From: Bacteroidota bacterium
Lineage (GTDB): Bacteria > Bacteroidota > Bacteroidia > Bacteroidales > Prolixibacteraceae
NCBI GenBank assembly: GCA_023412195.1
Contig: JAEYNZ010000100.1
Location: 1 to 25,704, forward strand
Direction: 5' to 3'
Length of the DNA: 25,704 nucleotides
Shown: positions 13,484-22,020 of the stretch, piece by piece
How positions within the stretch are numbered: position 1 is the stretch's first letter
How the letters are laid out: every line of letters starts with the position of its first letter
The notes under the pieces: model-generated
Told to the model about the DNA's origin: nothing
The model's input: only the letters and a program-made list of their open reading frames with translations
Database searches by the model: none
Made by a program: the position numbers and the translations under genes

Positions 13484-14353
13484 TTATTTCCCCTGTTTGA
13501 ACAAAATTTCCTTTTCCTGCTTTGTGAGACTTTCGTAACCCGTTTCAGCAATTTTATCAAGAATCCGGTTTATTTCTTCCTGTTTGATGTTTTCCTGCCG
13601 CTTGTATTCATAATCATTCCGTGGTGGCGGCTGCTTAAATGTAACCTTCATTTTTTCCTTTTGTTTGAACAATCCGGCTACCTGGTCAATAAATCCTGAT
13701 ATACCAAAGCTCCTGTCCTTGCCCCTTCGCAGCTGTGTGATATAGAACCACCCCCAGGCAGCACCTCCCAAATGGGCCAGGTTTCCTCCCGGATTGATAC
13801 CTGAAATACTGATGATAGACAGGACCACATAAAAAGCAGATATATATTTCAATGGAAACCGCCCGATGAAAAACAGATGAATTTCACGCTGCGGATCATA
13901 AACTGCAACTGCCATCAGAATGGCAAAGACAGCTGCTGATGCACCCAGCATAATACTGTTGGCTGCATTGAATACAGGAAAAATATTATAGGCAGCAACA
14001 AACACTGCAGCACCAGAAAGGCCACCAAGAAGATAAACGCTCAGCAGTTTATCGCCTTCGAAATGATAAAGAAACAACCTGCCGAACCAATAGAGCCCTA
14101 AAATATTAAAAAGCAGATGCAGGAATCCTGTATGCAGGAACATATAAGTTAGCGGTGTCCATGGCCGGCGTAGCAGCATTCCAATGTCGGAAGGTATGGA
14201 AAGCCATACTTCGAGGGGCAAAGCCTGGTTTGCAAGAAAGAATAGCACACCAATGATTTTGATGAGCAAAAACACCCCCAGATTGATATATATCAGACGG
14301 GTTAAAACCGACCCCTGACGAAAAGTGCGTTTTATATCGGCCCAGATATCCAT
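13484..14353 (-). CDS. Rhomboid-family intramembrane serine protease with C-terminal tail domain
   Basis: A 289-residue protein. The six-helix rhomboid core (about 20-215) carries the L1/TM2 block WTPLTYMFLHTGFLHLLFN (65-83, His74 and His79), catalytic Ser139 in LGASAAVFA (GASA instead of the commoner GxSG), and catalytic His194 in NLAHLGGAAWG. A cytosolic tail of about 75 residues follows, ending in EINRILDKIAETGYESLTKQEKEILF, a small helical module common in Bacteroidota rhomboids (DUF6576-like). Its ATG (14353-14351) shares one base with the TAA of the preceding rhomboid gene (TAATG), implying translational coupling. It is the last gene of the mutL cluster; substrates are unknown. Confidence 0.9.
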   Translation of the reverse strand: MDIWADIKRTFRQGSVLTRLIYINLGVFLLIKIIGVLFFLANQALPLEVWLSIPSDIGMLLRRPWTPLTYMFLHTGFLHLLFNILGLYWFGRLFLYHFEGDKLLSVYLLGGLSGAAVFVAAYNIFPVFNAANSIMLGASAAVFAILMAVAVYDPQREIHLFFIGRFPLKYISAFYVVLSIISISGINPGGNLAHLGGAAWGWFYITQLRRGKDRSFGISGFIDQVAGLFKQKEKMKVTFKQPPPRNDYEYKRQENIKQEEINRILDKIAETGYESLTKQEKEILFKQGK

Positions 14354-15165
14354 TAATAGAAATGAGTTGTCCGTTTGTTCCAGTATTTAATGAGTATATA
14401 ACCAAAGAGCATGCCACCCAAATGGGCAAAATGAGCAATATTGCTTCCGGGTTTTGAAAATCCCAGGTAAAGTTCGATCAAACCATATCCGATAACAAAA
14501 TATTTTGCCCTGATAGGTATAGGAGGGAACAGCAGCATCAGCTGGGTATTGGGGAAAAGCATTCCGAAAGCCAGCAGCACACCAAATACGGCACCTGATG
14601 CTCCCACTGTAGGAATGTCCATCTTGAGCTGTTTGATGCGCTCCATAAGGCCCAGCCCTTCGGCAGCAAAGGATGAATTCGCAGGGTCATTATACCAGTT
14701 TTGTATAAAATCGCGCACCTGCACCGATGCCTGAGGCAGGTTTCTTTTTACAAACTGGTCGAGAATATCAGGTGAAGGTGTATTCTGAAAGGCTTTTATT
14801 GTATTATCAATGGAAGAAAATTCAAGATAATTTACAAAGTTATGCAGCACAATAGCACCCAGTCCGGTTACAAAATAGTACACCAGAAAACGTTTTGACC
14901 CCCATACACTTTCCAGTACCCTTCCAAACATAAAAAGAGCAAACATATTAAAGAAGAGATGGGTAAGCCCCCCATGCATAAACATGTGGGTAATAATCTG
15001 GTGCAGCCTGAATTTTTCGGATGCCGGATAATGCATTCCCAGGTGCTCCACAAGATCGATTCCGGCGTTCTGCAACATATAAGTAGCTACCAGCAATAGT
15101 ACATTGATGATAATCAAATTCTTAACAACTGGCGGGATAGAACTCATCACGGGTCGGTAATTCAT
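14353..15165 (-). CDS. Rhomboid-family intramembrane serine protease
   Basis: A 270-residue inner-membrane protease. I chose ATG 15165 (MNYRPVMSSIPPVVKNLIIIN), the usual start in this subfamily, over an ATG at 15222 that adds 19 unsupported residues. Key parts: MFMHGGLTHLFFNMFALFMFG in TM2 (61-81), catalytic Ser180 in VGASGAVFG and catalytic His238 in FAHLGGMLFGY. A longer loop than usual (about 110-170) separates the TM3-TM4 region and includes a Pro/Gln-rich part. It sits 72 bp downstream of mutL and overlaps the second rhomboid by one base, so the two paralogues are probably made together. The mutL-rhomboid-rhomboid order recurs in this phylum. Confidence 0.9.
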   Translation of the reverse strand: MNYRPVMSSIPPVVKNLIIINVLLLVATYMLQNAGIDLVEHLGMHYPASEKFRLHQIITHMFMHGGLTHLFFNMFALFMFGRVLESVWGSKRFLVYYFVTGLGAIVLHNFVNYLEFSSIDNTIKAFQNTPSPDILDQFVKRNLPQASVQVRDFIQNWYNDPANSSFAAEGLGLMERIKQLKMDIPTVGASGAVFGVLLAFGMLFPNTQLMLLFPPIPIRAKYFVIGYGLIELYLGFSKPGSNIAHFAHLGGMLFGYILIKYWNKRTTHFY

Positions 15166-15237
15166 ACACGAAAAATTTGTTTGCAATACGTCAAATGCCA
15201 GACCAATTTGTTCATTGTGCAATATAACGACATATTG

Positions 15238-17079
15238 TCATTTATTAAAAGTTTTTTCTATATCTTCAAGTGGTATGATGGTCAGCACTTTCTTTCCATC
15301 AGGCGAATAATTGGGGGTGGCACAGGCAAATAAATCATCAATCAGGTGATCTATTTCCTCCGGCTTTAATTCTGTACCATAATTCAGGGCTGAAGCTTTT
15401 GCAAGTGAAACCGCAACCTGTTCCCTTGCTCTGGACTTCGCATCAACCGGTGAATTTTTATATTCCTCGAGCAGCTTCTCAACGATGATTTCAGGAGCTG
15501 GCACATTCAGAAGACCGGGCGTTCCGCTTATTACAAATGTATTCCTTCCGAACCCCCTGATATCGAAACCCAGGGCAAGCAAATCCTCCTGGATGTTCCT
15601 CAGCAATTCGGCATCACCTGCATCCAGCTCAATGGTCTGGGGAAATAACTGTTGCTGGCTGGCCACCGATTCGGTCTTTAGTACTTCCATAAATTTCTCA
15701 AAAAGGATGCGCTCATGGGCCCTCCTTTGATCTATGACCATCAGTCCGGATTTAACAGGAGTCAGTATATATTTTTGCTTCAGCTGCATCCGTTTCTGAC
15801 CTGTTTGATGCCCTGCATGCAAGGAAACCTGTTCTTCCCTGCCCCGTGGAGGAAACGGTTCACCATCGGTCAGCCCCGGCCATAAAAGAAGGGGGTCATC
15901 ATGGTGCTTGATGAATGTCCTGTCGCCACCGAAATGTTGAAACCCTCCCTGCTGGGATTTTTTTTCCTGCTCAAAGGGATTGTAACCGGTATCAACCAGT
16001 ATTTCAGGAAACGGAACCTCTGACCTGTCCTTACCGGCAATGGGAATATCTATACTTCCGCTCTGATCAAAATCAATGGACGGTACAATATTGTGTTTCC
16101 CCAATGATTCCCTGACAGCTGCATGAATGATCTGCCACAGGGCGTTCTCATTTTCAAATTTGATTTCAGTTTTGGTGGGATGAACGTTAATGTCGATATC
16201 TGCCGGATCAATATCAAGACATAGAAAATATGAAGGGAATGCATCCGCAGGAAGCAGTTTCTCGAAGGCTTGCATCACAGCCTTATGAAAATATGGGTGA
16301 CGCATAAACCGCCGGTTCACAAAAAAGAACTGTTCCCCCATGGTTTTCCGGGCGAATTTTGGCTGACCAATGTACCCAAACACACTGATCATGCTTGTTT
16401 TTTCCTCTACCGGCACAAGGCTTTGATTAATTGCCTTTCCGAATATATCAGCAATGCGCCTCCGGAAATTACTTTTGCCAAGATCGTACAACAAAGAATT
16501 GCTGTGATAAAAGGAAAACCTGATTTCAGGATTTGGTAAAGCTACCCGCTGAATTTCATTTATTGAATGTTTCAGTTCAGTTGTATTCGACTTCAGGAAT
16601 TTGCGGCGGGCAGGAACATTGAAAAACAGGTTTTTAACCGTAATGGAAGTCCCGTCGGCGCAGGCAACAGGTTCCTGAACCTTTACTTCCGAAGCATTAA
16701 CGACGATCAGTGTTCCCAGTTCATCTTCAGGTCGTTTGGTTTTTAGCTCCACCTCAGCAATAGCAGCCACTGATGCAAGTGCCTCGCCCCTGAATCCCAT
16801 TGTCCGGATACAGAAAAGGTCATTTGCTGAATTGATCTTTGATGTAGCATGCCGCTCAAATGCCATACGCGCATCTGTGGGCGACATTCCACAGCCATTA
16901 TCCGTGATTTTAATGAAAGTCCTGCCTGCATCCTTCAGGTGTACCGTAATTTCAGTGGCTCCTGCATCAAGGGCATTTTCAACCAGTTCCTTCACAACCG
17001 ATGCAGGACGCTGGATAACTTCACCGGCTGCAATCTGGTTTGCAACCGAATCGGGCAATAATTGAATGATATCGCTCAC
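15238..17079 (-). CDS. mutL: DNA mismatch repair protein MutL
   Basis: A 613-residue protein. The N-terminal GHKL ATPase carries ELVENALDAGATEI (Mg/ATP site), DNGCGMSPTDA, and TMGFRGEALASV, plus the transducer KLE-type FHPTKTEI-like block (INVHPTKTEIKFE). A Q/G-rich linker (about 370-425) leads to the C-terminal dimerisation domain. MutL couples MutS mismatch recognition to strand removal. The usual endonuclease motif DQHA-xx-E appears as DQRRAHE (450-456), with Arg in place of the metal-binding His, and the CPHGRP motif is replaced by PNYSPDG, so nuclease activity is doubtful. The start is GTG 17079, sharing a base with the TAG of the upstream gene (TAGTG). It belongs to a cluster with the small membrane protein upstream and two rhomboids downstream. 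Confidence 0.95.
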   Translation of the reverse strand: MSDIIQLLPDSVANQIAAGEVIQRPASVVKELVENALDAGATEITVHLKDAGRTFIKITDNGCGMSPTDARMAFERHATSKINSANDLFCIRTMGFRGEALASVAAIAEVELKTKRPEDELGTLIVVNASEVKVQEPVACADGTSITVKNLFFNVPARRKFLKSNTTELKHSINEIQRVALPNPEIRFSFYHSNSLLYDLGKSNFRRRIADIFGKAINQSLVPVEEKTSMISVFGYIGQPKFARKTMGEQFFFVNRRFMRHPYFHKAVMQAFEKLLPADAFPSYFLCLDIDPADIDINVHPTKTEIKFENENALWQIIHAAVRESLGKHNIVPSIDFDQSGSIDIPIAGKDRSEVPFPEILVDTGYNPFEQEKKSQQGGFQHFGGDRTFIKHHDDPLLLWPGLTDGEPFPPRGREEQVSLHAGHQTGQKRMQLKQKYILTPVKSGLMVIDQRRAHERILFEKFMEVLKTESVASQQQLFPQTIELDAGDAELLRNIQEDLLALGFDIRGFGRNTFVISGTPGLLNVPAPEIIVEKLLEEYKNSPVDAKSRAREQVAVSLAKASALNYGTELKPEEIDHLIDDLFACATPNYSPDGKKVLTIIPLEDIEKTFNK

Positions 17080-17393
17080 TAAAAAAGAAAATCAGAATAG
17101 AAAAAGAGATAAAAAATAAGTGTCAGGATTACAATCAAAACGATGAGCCTGCTGTTGGATGCTCTCCGGGCATGGTCAGTCGACCGCGAAAAACCATCCT
17201 GCGCCCTTCTGAACTGTCCTTTTATGTTTGGCCGGTATGGACGGCCGGTATCTTCCTTTCTTTCCTCCGGAATCCCGAGTTCTTCCCTGATCCTTCTTTC
17301 CCTGTCTTCCCTGTCATCCTTATCCGGATCCCAATACCTTGGAGTTATATTAAACTTTTTGGCACTGGGTGTATGAAAAAAACGCCCAATCAT
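17079..17393 (-). CDS. Small charged protein with one C-terminal membrane helix
   Basis: A 104-residue protein starting MIGRFFHTPSAKKFNITPRYWDPDKDDRE. The first 80 residues are strongly charged (Arg, Glu, Asp), with FHTPSAKKFNITPRYWDPDKDDREDRERRIR as the part that recurs beside mutL in Bacteroidota. A single hydrophobic helix (about 83-104, LIVLIVILTLIFYLFFYSDFLF) ends the protein, so it is a tail-anchored type with the charged part in the cytosol. No function is known to me. Its stop TAG overlaps the GTG start of mutL by one base, so MutL synthesis is likely coupled to its translation. Confidence 0.8.
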   Translation of the reverse strand: MIGRFFHTPSAKKFNITPRYWDPDKDDREDRERRIREELGIPEERKEDTGRPYRPNIKGQFRRAQDGFSRSTDHARRASNSRLIVLIVILTLIFYLFFYSDFLF

Positions 17394-17498
17394 ATACTTT
17401 CATTTATTTTTACAAAGATACATTTAATTCACAAATTGCATTCCAAAGAAAATCAGTCCTCTTCACCTGAAGAACCTTATTAACGGCAACGAAATCAA

Positions 17499-18650
17499 TT
17501 ATGAACTCAAAAGAATTTCCATCAGTTGTTCGTCGTCAAGCAGCACCGGATTGCCTTTCATGCTGCTGGAAACCTTTGCCTTCTCCACCAAAAGGGTATA
17601 ATTTTCTGCTGAGAGGCCATAACCAGACAGTTTTGGAATACTAAGGTGATTTACCATATTCTGAACCCACTCCATCCCATCTTCTGCTCCTGCCTCAGGG
17701 TTACCTGCAAGGATTTGCCCAATTTCATGGAAACGCTTAACGGAATGAATGAGATTATTTTCCAATACGGCCTTCCAGTTAACCTTCATCACTGCAGAAA
17801 GTAAAGCCGCACACACAGTGCCATGCGATACGCATAACATTCCTCCCATCGGACCGGCAAATCCATGCACGGCACCCAGTTTTACATTGGCGAGGGCCAT
17901 CCCCCCCAGCATACTTGCAAAGGCCATATCTTCCCTGGCCTGAAGGTTGGACCCATCCTCAAAAACCGTCCTGAGCGAGCGGGAAATCCTCTGCATCCCT
18001 TCACGGCAGAGCATATCAATAAACGGATTCGACTGGTTGGAAACAAAAGTTTCCAGCAGGTGAGTAAGCGCATCCATTCCTGTAGCTGCAGTAATATGAG
18101 GAGGCATGGAAACCGTCAGTTCCGGGTCAACAACTGCCACAGATGGAAACATGAACGGACTGCGCAGGCTTACTTTCACCTGGTGCTCCGGAGAATGGAT
18201 GACAGCATTCTTAGTAACTTCAGCACCTGTGCCAGCAGTAGTGGGAATGGCGATGAACGGTACAGGCGGATTTTCAAGAACGTTTCCCTTTCCTATGACC
18301 TCAAGATAATCGATGAGACCTTTATTATGAATCAATGCTGCAATTGCTTTTGCACCATCGATGACACTTCCGCCTCCAAATCCAACAACTGCATCACACC
18401 CTTTGGAGCGGGCAAATTCTACCCCCTCTGAAATCATATGAGTGGAAGGTTCTTTTTCAACCTGATAATGAGAAACTGTAAAAAGCCTTGCAGGCAGGAG
18501 CTCAGTGAAGGCAGATGCACGCCGGGTGTCACTGCCGGTCACCAGCAAAATCTTCCTGCCTCTCGACTTTAGAATTTCAGGAACCTTTTTCAGTGTACCG
18601 CATCCAAAGATGATTTGAGTTGCCGTTGCAAATTCAAAATTTATTCCCAT
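17499..18650 (-). CDS. Iron-containing (group III) alcohol dehydrogenase
   Basis: A 383-residue cytosolic NAD(P)-dependent dehydrogenase, normal length. Nucleotide-binding GGGSVID (92-98) and the TTAGTGAEVT motif (137-146) are both present. The iron ligands of the family are visible as Asp193 and His197 (GMDALTHLLE), His262 (VHGFAGPMGG) and His276 (VSHGTVCAALL). Substrate cannot be fixed from the sequence; group III enzymes reduce short aldehydes and ketones, lactaldehyde or butanal among them. Its start overlaps the end of the monooxygenase-domain gene by 10 bp, so the two form an operon. That pairing suggests detoxification or use of a small reactive carbonyl, which is inference. Confidence 0.92.
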   Translation of the reverse strand: MGINFEFATATQIIFGCGTLKKVPEILKSRGRKILLVTGSDTRRASAFTELLPARLFTVSHYQVEKEPSTHMISEGVEFARSKGCDAVVGFGGGSVIDGAKAIAALIHNKGLIDYLEVIGKGNVLENPPVPFIAIPTTAGTGAEVTKNAVIHSPEHQVKVSLRSPFMFPSVAVVDPELTVSMPPHITAATGMDALTHLLETFVSNQSNPFIDMLCREGMQRISRSLRTVFEDGSNLQAREDMAFASMLGGMALANVKLGAVHGFAGPMGGMLCVSHGTVCAALLSAVMKVNWKAVLENNLIHSVKRFHEIGQILAGNPEAGAEDGMEWVQNMVNHLSIPKLSGYGLSAENYTLLVEKAKVSSSMKGNPVLLDDEQLMEILLSS

Positions 18651-18949
18651 CCCGCTTCATCCGGATAAATGTTATGAAACTTCATACTGCTGCGGGGTTC
18701 CGCCATCATTTCCTCCACAGCATCCCGCCACTTTTTATAATGGGATGTTTCCTTATGCCTGGCAGGATCTTCCGGAGTCCGGTAAACCTCAACAAGCACA
18801 AATCTTGAAGGGTCGTCCTGCTGCTGCAGCACATCGAACCGTGCTACCCCCGGTTCCTGAATGCTGTTACGGGCGTTTTCAAGGGAAGCCTGCTTAAATA
18901 CTTCCGCCCTGTCCGTTTTTACATGAACAAAAACATGAACAATGTACAT
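18641..18949 (-). CDS. Antibiotic biosynthesis monooxygenase (ABM) domain protein, YgiN/LsrG-like
   Basis: A 102-residue single-domain ferredoxin-like dimeric alpha/beta-barrel protein. It begins MYIVHVFVHVKTDRAEVFKQA, then GVARFDVLQQQDDPSRFVLVEVYRTPED (about 34-61) and the helix HKETSHYKKWRDAVEEMM, all as in the ABM family of cofactor-free quinol monooxygenases and LsrG-type isomerases. The last residues, FHNIYPDEAGWE, match the usual C-terminal edge. The stop lies inside the start region of the Fe-alcohol dehydrogenase (10-bp overlap), so expression is coupled. Acts in the cytosol; the substrate is not determined. Confidence 0.85.
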   Translation of the reverse strand: MYIVHVFVHVKTDRAEVFKQASLENARNSIQEPGVARFDVLQQQDDPSRFVLVEVYRTPEDPARHKETSHYKKWRDAVEEMMAEPRSSMKFHNIYPDEAGWE

Positions 18950-19117
18950 GGATTATCTTTTTCTACGAATTTACAAAATTGGGTTGAAATGGTAGCTAAG
19001 CAGGTTTAATGTTTAAACTTGTTTAAGTGTTTTAAAATCTGAATCGCAAATAATAGTTGCCAGGATTAAGTTTAAAAAGACTATGACGATTAATACAGAT
19101 TCAAAAAGATCCTGTTC

Positions 19118-19159
19118 TTACTGCACTCTGCTCCTGACTCTCTGCTCTTCGCTCTGTGC
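19118..19159. repeat. Degenerate heptamer array, TCTCTGC type
   Basis: Six consecutive 7-mers in phase: TTACTGC, ACTCTGC, TCCTGAC, TCTCTGC, TCTTCGC, TCTGTGC. Most end in TGC or CGC while the leading bases vary. Confidence 0.7.
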
Positions 19160-19329
19160 CCAAAACTGGGGAACATGAGGTTAATGGAAATAAAAGATTA
19201 TTTTAAGAAACACAACTCCAAAATCACCCCATATTAAAAACCTGTTCATTTCTTATTCTTGAAAAAAGAGGTAAAAAAATTATGGAATAGTTTGAGTTGC
19301 AATAATGGGCTAAAGCGGAAAAACTGCCA

Positions 19330-19378
19330 GACCCCTGTACCCCAGCCTAAAGTCTGGGGTTAAAAAGACCCCTGTACC
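19330..19378. repeat. REP-like hairpin between direct repeats
   Basis: ACCCCAGCCT at 19339-19348 pairs with AGTCTGGGGT at 19351-19360 (nine of ten pairs). AGACCCCTGTACC occurs on both sides (19330 and 19366). It is a dispersed relative of the CCCCAGCCTGAAGG palindrome in the 968-2110 array. Confidence 0.7.
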
Positions 19379-19493
19379 AGCACTGGTGCTGCAACTACCA
19401 GCGGCCTCCCCATCAATCCATACACATCATATTTTCCGGAACTCCTTGTGAGGGACCCGCTGCCCGTTCAACTTACTTCAGCCGTTCCACTTG

Positions 19494-19521
19494 AAGCTTG
19501 AGGCTGGTAACTTGAAGCTCT
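19494..19521 (-). repeat. Heptamer array abutting the der stop codon
   Basis: AAGCTTG, AGGCTGG, TAACTTG, AAGCTCT in exact 7-bp phase; the last word ends one base before the TGA (19522-19524, minus strand). Confidence 0.6.
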
Positions 19522-20832
19522 TCACTTCTGCCTGAAATAAACCTGTACGGGTACCCCCTTAAAATCGAAGTTTTCGCGGATCTTGTTCTCGATGTAGCGC
19601 TTGTAGGGTTCCTTTATATACTGGGGCAGATTGGAAAACAGCGCGAATGTTGGAGTGGGCGAAGGCAACTGGGTCACATATTTGATCTTGATGTATTTGC
19701 CTTTTACCGATGGTGGCGGATAGGCTTCAACTGCTTCCAGCAGAACTTCGTTCAGCTTTGAAGTCTTGATCCGTTGCCTGCGGTTCTTGAAAACCTGCAT
19801 GGCAATGTCGAGGGCTTTATGTACCCTCTGCTTTGTAAGGGCAGAGATAAACAGAACGGGGACATCAACAAAAGGGGCTATCCGGTCACGGATTTCAGTT
19901 TCCACATTTTTGGTCGTATGAACCTCCTTTTCAATCAGGTCCCATTTATTAACAAGAATGACCACTCCTTTTTTATTTCTTACGATCAGGTTGAATATAT
20001 TCACATCCTGGGCTTCCATGCCGCGTGTGGCATCAATCATCAGAAGACATACATCCGAGCTTTCTATTGTGCGGACTGACCGAAGCACGGAGTAGAACTC
20101 TATGTCGTCATGAACCTTAGCCTTTTTTCGCAATCCGGCAGTATCGATGATAATAAAATCGTGACCGAACTTGTTGTACCGGGTATGAATGGAATCGCGT
20201 GTTGTACCGGCAACATCCGTTACAATGTAACGTTCCTCATCCAAAAGGGTATTGATGAAGGACGACTTGCCGACATTCGGACGTCCCACAACTGAAATAT
20301 AGGGCAATTCATGTTCCTCTTCTTCGGAGGCAGCCTCAGGAAAACTTGCTGCCACTTCATCGAGCAATTCACCGGTGCCACTACCTGTCATTGAAGATAT
20401 GCAATAGATTTCACCAAGCCCCAGGCCATAAAACACCTGTGCGTCGGCAATCCTCATATTGTTATCTACCTTGTTTACAGCCACAAGCACCTTCTTCCGG
20501 CTTCTGCGCAAAATCGCAGCAATGGCATCTTCCAGGTCAGTAATGCCCAGCTCTACATCGGTCACGAAAAGGATTACATCTGCTTCTTCAATGGCCAGAT
20601 GAACCTGCTTATTGATTTCAGCTTCAAAAACATCATCTGAATTCACCACATAACCACCGGTATCTATCACCGAAAATGTTTTGCCATTCCATTCAGCTTT
20701 CCCGTAATTCCTGTCGCGTGTTACACCTGAAACCTCATCAACAATGGCTTCACGTGATTCAGTCAGCCGGTTGAAAAGCGTTGACTTTCCAACATTGGGC
20801 CTTCCTACAATTGCTAATATTCTGCTGCTCAT
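19522..20832 (-). CDS. der: Ribosome-assembly GTPase Der (EngA)
   Basis: A 436-residue protein with two tandem GTPase domains and a KH-like end, the layout unique to Der. Domain 1: GRPNVGKS (10-17), DTGG (57-60), NKVD (120-123). Domain 2: GRPNVGKS (183-190), DTAG, NKWD. The C-terminal KH-like domain includes PPSVKGKYIKIKYVTQLPSPTPTF and ends YIENKIRENFDFKGVPVQVYFR, as in other Der proteins. It works in late maturation of the 50S subunit. An acidic insert (EAASEEEEHE) links the two G domains. It lies 36 bp downstream of era on the same strand. Confidence 0.97.
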   Translation of the reverse strand: MSSRILAIVGRPNVGKSTLFNRLTESREAIVDEVSGVTRDRNYGKAEWNGKTFSVIDTGGYVVNSDDVFEAEINKQVHLAIEEADVILFVTDVELGITDLEDAIAAILRRSRKKVLVAVNKVDNNMRIADAQVFYGLGLGEIYCISSMTGSGTGELLDEVAASFPEAASEEEEHELPYISVVGRPNVGKSSFINTLLDEERYIVTDVAGTTRDSIHTRYNKFGHDFIIIDTAGLRKKAKVHDDIEFYSVLRSVRTIESSDVCLLMIDATRGMEAQDVNIFNLIVRNKKGVVILVNKWDLIEKEVHTTKNVETEIRDRIAPFVDVPVLFISALTKQRVHKALDIAMQVFKNRRQRIKTSKLNEVLLEAVEAYPPPSVKGKYIKIKYVTQLPSPTPTFALFSNLPQYIKEPYKRYIENKIRENFDFKGVPVQVYFRQK

Positions 20833-20868
20833 AATTTCCTGTTGTTTTCAAAAAAAATCACCTTCAAT

Positions 20869-21753
20869 TTAAAATGCCTCGTAACCAAAATTTTTAAGCT
20901 GATTTTCCTTGTCGCGCCAGTCTTTGGCAACCTTTACATAAAGATCGAGAAAAATCTTCCTGCCAAAGAATTCTTCAGCATCCATGCGGGCTTCAGTGCC
21001 TACCTTTTTAAGCATCATGCCACCTTTGCCTATGATGATGCCCTTCTGACTGTCGCGCGCAACATAGATCACTGCCCGCACATTTATGGTATCACCCTCC
21101 TCCTTAAAAGTTTCCACAGTCACCTCAACAGAGTATGGAATTTCCTTCTGGTAATGAAGCAGTATTTTTTCCCTGATGATCTCCCTCATGAAAAACCGCT
21201 CATCACGGTCTGTCAATTCATCCTTTCCGAAATATGCAGGGCCTTCAGGCAGCAGTTCCAGGATCCTGTTAAAAACCGGGTCAATATTAAATTTCTCCTT
21301 TGCAGAAACAGGAAAGATGGCAGCGCCCGGAAACACTTCACCCCAGTAGTCAAACAACCGGGTTACCGCTTCCTGGCTCGAAACATCAATTTTGTTAATA
21401 AGCACCACCACTGGCACGTTTGATTTCCGGATCCGGTCGATATAATCTGCATTCTTACCTGGCCTTTCCACCACATCGGTAACAAATAAGATTACATCGG
21501 CATCGATAAGTGCTGTGTCAACAAACTTCATCATGGTTTCCTGAAGTTTGTAGCCAGGCTTAAGAATGCCGGGGGTATCGGAAAACACCATCTGGAAGTC
21601 GTCGCCATTCAGGATGCCTTTTATCCTGTGACGGGTCGTCTGCATCTTCTGTGTGATAATGGAAAGCTTTTCTCCCACAAGTACGTTCATCAGGGTTGAT
21701 TTACCTACATTGGGATTACCTATGATATTTATAAAACCTGCTTTATGCGTCAT
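20869..21753 (-). CDS. era: GTPase Era, 16S rRNA binding
   Basis: A 294-residue protein. I chose ATG 21753 (MTHKAGFINIIGNPNVGKS); an in-frame ATG at 21789 would add 12 residues not typical of Era. G1 GNPNVGKS (12-19), switch I MQTTRHRI with Thr40, G3 DTPG (59-62), G4 NKID (120-123), then a type II KH domain with IIGKGGMMLKKVGTEAR that binds the 3' end of 16S rRNA. The end, DLYVKVAKDWRDKENQLKNFGY, is the family's usual C-terminus. Era assists 30S assembly. It is the upstream gene of the era-der pair. Confidence 0.97.
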   Translation of the reverse strand: MTHKAGFINIIGNPNVGKSTLMNVLVGEKLSIITQKMQTTRHRIKGILNGDDFQMVFSDTPGILKPGYKLQETMMKFVDTALIDADVILFVTDVVERPGKNADYIDRIRKSNVPVVVLINKIDVSSQEAVTRLFDYWGEVFPGAAIFPVSAKEKFNIDPVFNRILELLPEGPAYFGKDELTDRDERFFMREIIREKILLHYQKEIPYSVEVTVETFKEEGDTINVRAVIYVARDSQKGIIIGKGGMMLKKVGTEARMDAEEFFGRKIFLDLYVKVAKDWRDKENQLKNFGYEAF

Positions 21754-22020
21754 TGTATATTGTTTCTGTTTTCTGTCTGCGCCTGCCATCCCTTTATTCC
21801 TGAAGATAAGGGAAATCCTGACAATAAGCTAAAAATCAGGGCAAAGATAATTGATTTGTGATACCTGTGCAGGTTTTCAGCAGATGAATTTCCTGAAACC
21901 ATTTAATCTAAAAGAACTCATGTTCCTGTTAAAAGAATTTAAAAATCTCATTATGAAAGGCATTCATTTGGTTTTCTAGGCTGTTTTCCTTAATTTCAGA
22001 AAGAACCAGCGTTGTTTATA

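Larger units (their letters stand above)
18950..19521. other. Non-coding interval with hairpin and heptamer repeats
   Basis: No gene is supported. It contains a GTTTAA-rich low-complexity run at 19005-19037, a phased heptamer array at 19118-19159, a REP-like hairpin at 19339-19360, and a heptamer array 19494-19521 directly before the der stop. The plus-strand word GGGCTAAAGC at 19308 echoes the palindromes of the 272-bp array. Confidence 0.6.

Noticed and set aside
13484..14353. Second rhomboid as an inactive pseudoprotease because of GASA instead of GxSG
   Set aside because: Catalytic Ser139 and His194 are both present; a small residue in place of the final Gly is common in this family.
14106..14438. 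Additional minus-strand frame bridging the two rhomboid genes
   Set aside because: It is an out-of-frame shadow of the real genes, which have full sets of rhomboid motifs.
17865..18431. 188-residue plus-strand frame opposite the alcohol dehydrogenase
   Set aside because: It is the antisense of a well-supported gene and shows no domain pattern or plausible start context.
20842..21423. 193-residue plus-strand frame opposite era
   Set aside because: It is the antisense of era, whose GTPase and KH motifs are unmistakable.
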